A stretch of 64,000 bases of DNA from the NCBI RefSeq assembly GCF_025753795.1, contig NZ_JAOWPS010000003.1:558001-622000 (forward strand), in the 5' to 3' direction. A program made the translations under genes and the position numbers. Every line of letters begins with the position of its first letter. Within the stretch, counting starts at the first letter, position 1. This DNA is from Mesorhizobium sp. YC-39. Lineage in GTDB: Bacteria; Pseudomonadota; Alphaproteobacteria; Rhizobiales; Rhizobiaceae. The notes under the pieces are model-generated. The model worked only from the letters and a program-made list of their open reading frames with translations. It was not told the origin of the DNA and searched no databases. This document shows positions 63,539-64,000 of this stretch, piece after piece.

Positions 63539-64000
63539 GACCAGTCGCCCTCGGGCGTGCCGTTAAAACGCTTCTTCAGATCGGCCCAGCAATCGATGTA
63601 GTTGTCCTGCCGGGTTTCCAACTCGGCGCCGTAGCGGGTCAGCATCTGCGGGAATCGGGTCTCGAACATGAAGGCCATGGTGTTGTCGAGCTTGACCGGT
63701 TTCAACTCCGCGCGCGAGGCCTTTTCGAAGCCATGGGCATCAGGCCCGTGAGCCAGCATCAGATTGTGCAGGCTGATGCCGCCGGGGACAAAACCTTCCT
63801 CCTTGGCGTCGTACTGGCCGTGGATCAGACCCATGAACTCGCTCATGATGTTGCGATGGTACCAGGGTGGGCGGAACGTATTTTCCGCCACCAGCCAGCG
63901 CGGCGGGAAGATAACGAAGTCGATATTAGCGGTGCCTTCCTCGCCGCTCGGCGCGGTCAGCACAGTGAAGATCGACGGATCGGGATGGTCGAACAGGATG
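63535..64000 (-). CDS. hmgA: Homogentisate 1,2-dioxygenase, 3' part
   Basis: Frame open to the right edge; the last ~155 residues are present. Diagnostic stretch LFDHPDPSIFTVLTAPSGEEG, then NIDFVIFPPRWLVAENTFRPPWYHRNIMSEFMGLIHGQYDAKEEGFVPGGISLHNLMLAHGPD, which contains the iron ligands of the cupin core (His of WYHRN, Glu of SEFMG, His of AHGPD). Opens the homogentisate ring to maleylacetoacetate. Upstream part lies outside the window. Links with hpd and the FAH-family gene as tyrosine catabolism. Confidence 0.96.
   Translation of the reverse strand, partial: ILFDHPDPSIFTVLTAPSGEEGTANIDFVIFPPRWLVAENTFRPPWYHRNIMSEFMGLIHGQYDAKEEGFVPGGISLHNLMLAHGPDAHGFEKASRAELKPVKLDNTMAFMFETRFPQMLTRYGAELETRQDNYIDCWADLKKRFNGTPEGDWS

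Overview
The window looks like a chromosomal segment of an alphaproteobacterium in the order Rhizobiales, most likely Mesorhizobium or a close relative. The reasons are the cyclic beta-1,2-glucan pair ndvB/ndvA, the GC-rich codon usage, the many periplasmic-binding ABC importers, a divergent hut locus with hutF and hutD, and a palindromic intergenic repeat of the kind seen in rhizobia. I see no rRNA, tRNA, CRISPR array, transposase or phage gene. Genes are dense and often overlap by ATGA or TGATG; the only stretch over 300 bases without a confident gene is 61644-62085.

Layout, left to right. 1-500 is the 3' end of a TPR protein. 570-4379 (-) is cobalamin-dependent methionine synthase metH with a palindromic operator over its promoter. 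4480-17236 is a large divergent catabolic locus. The minus-strand arm holds an FAD amino-acid oxidase, a LivM-LivG fusion, a binding protein, LivF, LivH, a PaiB-like flavin protein and ornithine cyclodeaminase. The plus-strand arm holds an RpiR regulator, an isochorismatase-like hydrolase, a glutamine-synthetase-like ligase, an N-formylglutamate-amidohydrolase paralogue and a class III aminotransferase. Together they look like uptake and gamma-glutamylation-type breakdown of an unidentified amino compound. 17246-24105 is a MoxR/DUF58 envelope island (YciC-like membrane protein, DUF4129, DUF4350, MoxR, DUF58, SpoIIM-like, RDD).

24113-31073 contains a LacI regulator with a tandem operator, a polar amino-acid ABC importer whose permease and ATPase are one polypeptide, a possible 35-residue coupling ORF, a second FAD oxidoreductase, a D-lyxose-isomerase-like protein and a D-threonine-aldolase-like PLP enzyme. 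Then come a TPR-sulfotransferase, a beta-barrel outer membrane protein and ccmC without its usual partners. 34499-34666 is a palindromic repeat, followed by ndvA and the 2860-residue ndvB.

45538-53616 is a complete histidine utilisation locus: hutIHGUD on minus and hutFC on plus, with a HutC-type palindrome between them. A RidA-family gene follows, then a zinc-type ABC importer (znuCBA-like) with a Zur-like box in its promoter. The right end is tyrosine catabolism: an Lrp-type regulator divergent from hpd, a fumarylacetoacetate-hydrolase-family gene and the end of hmgA. A VapC-type toxin-antitoxin pair, a DinB protein and a small patch holding a methyltransferase and a Tat-signal remnant interrupt it.
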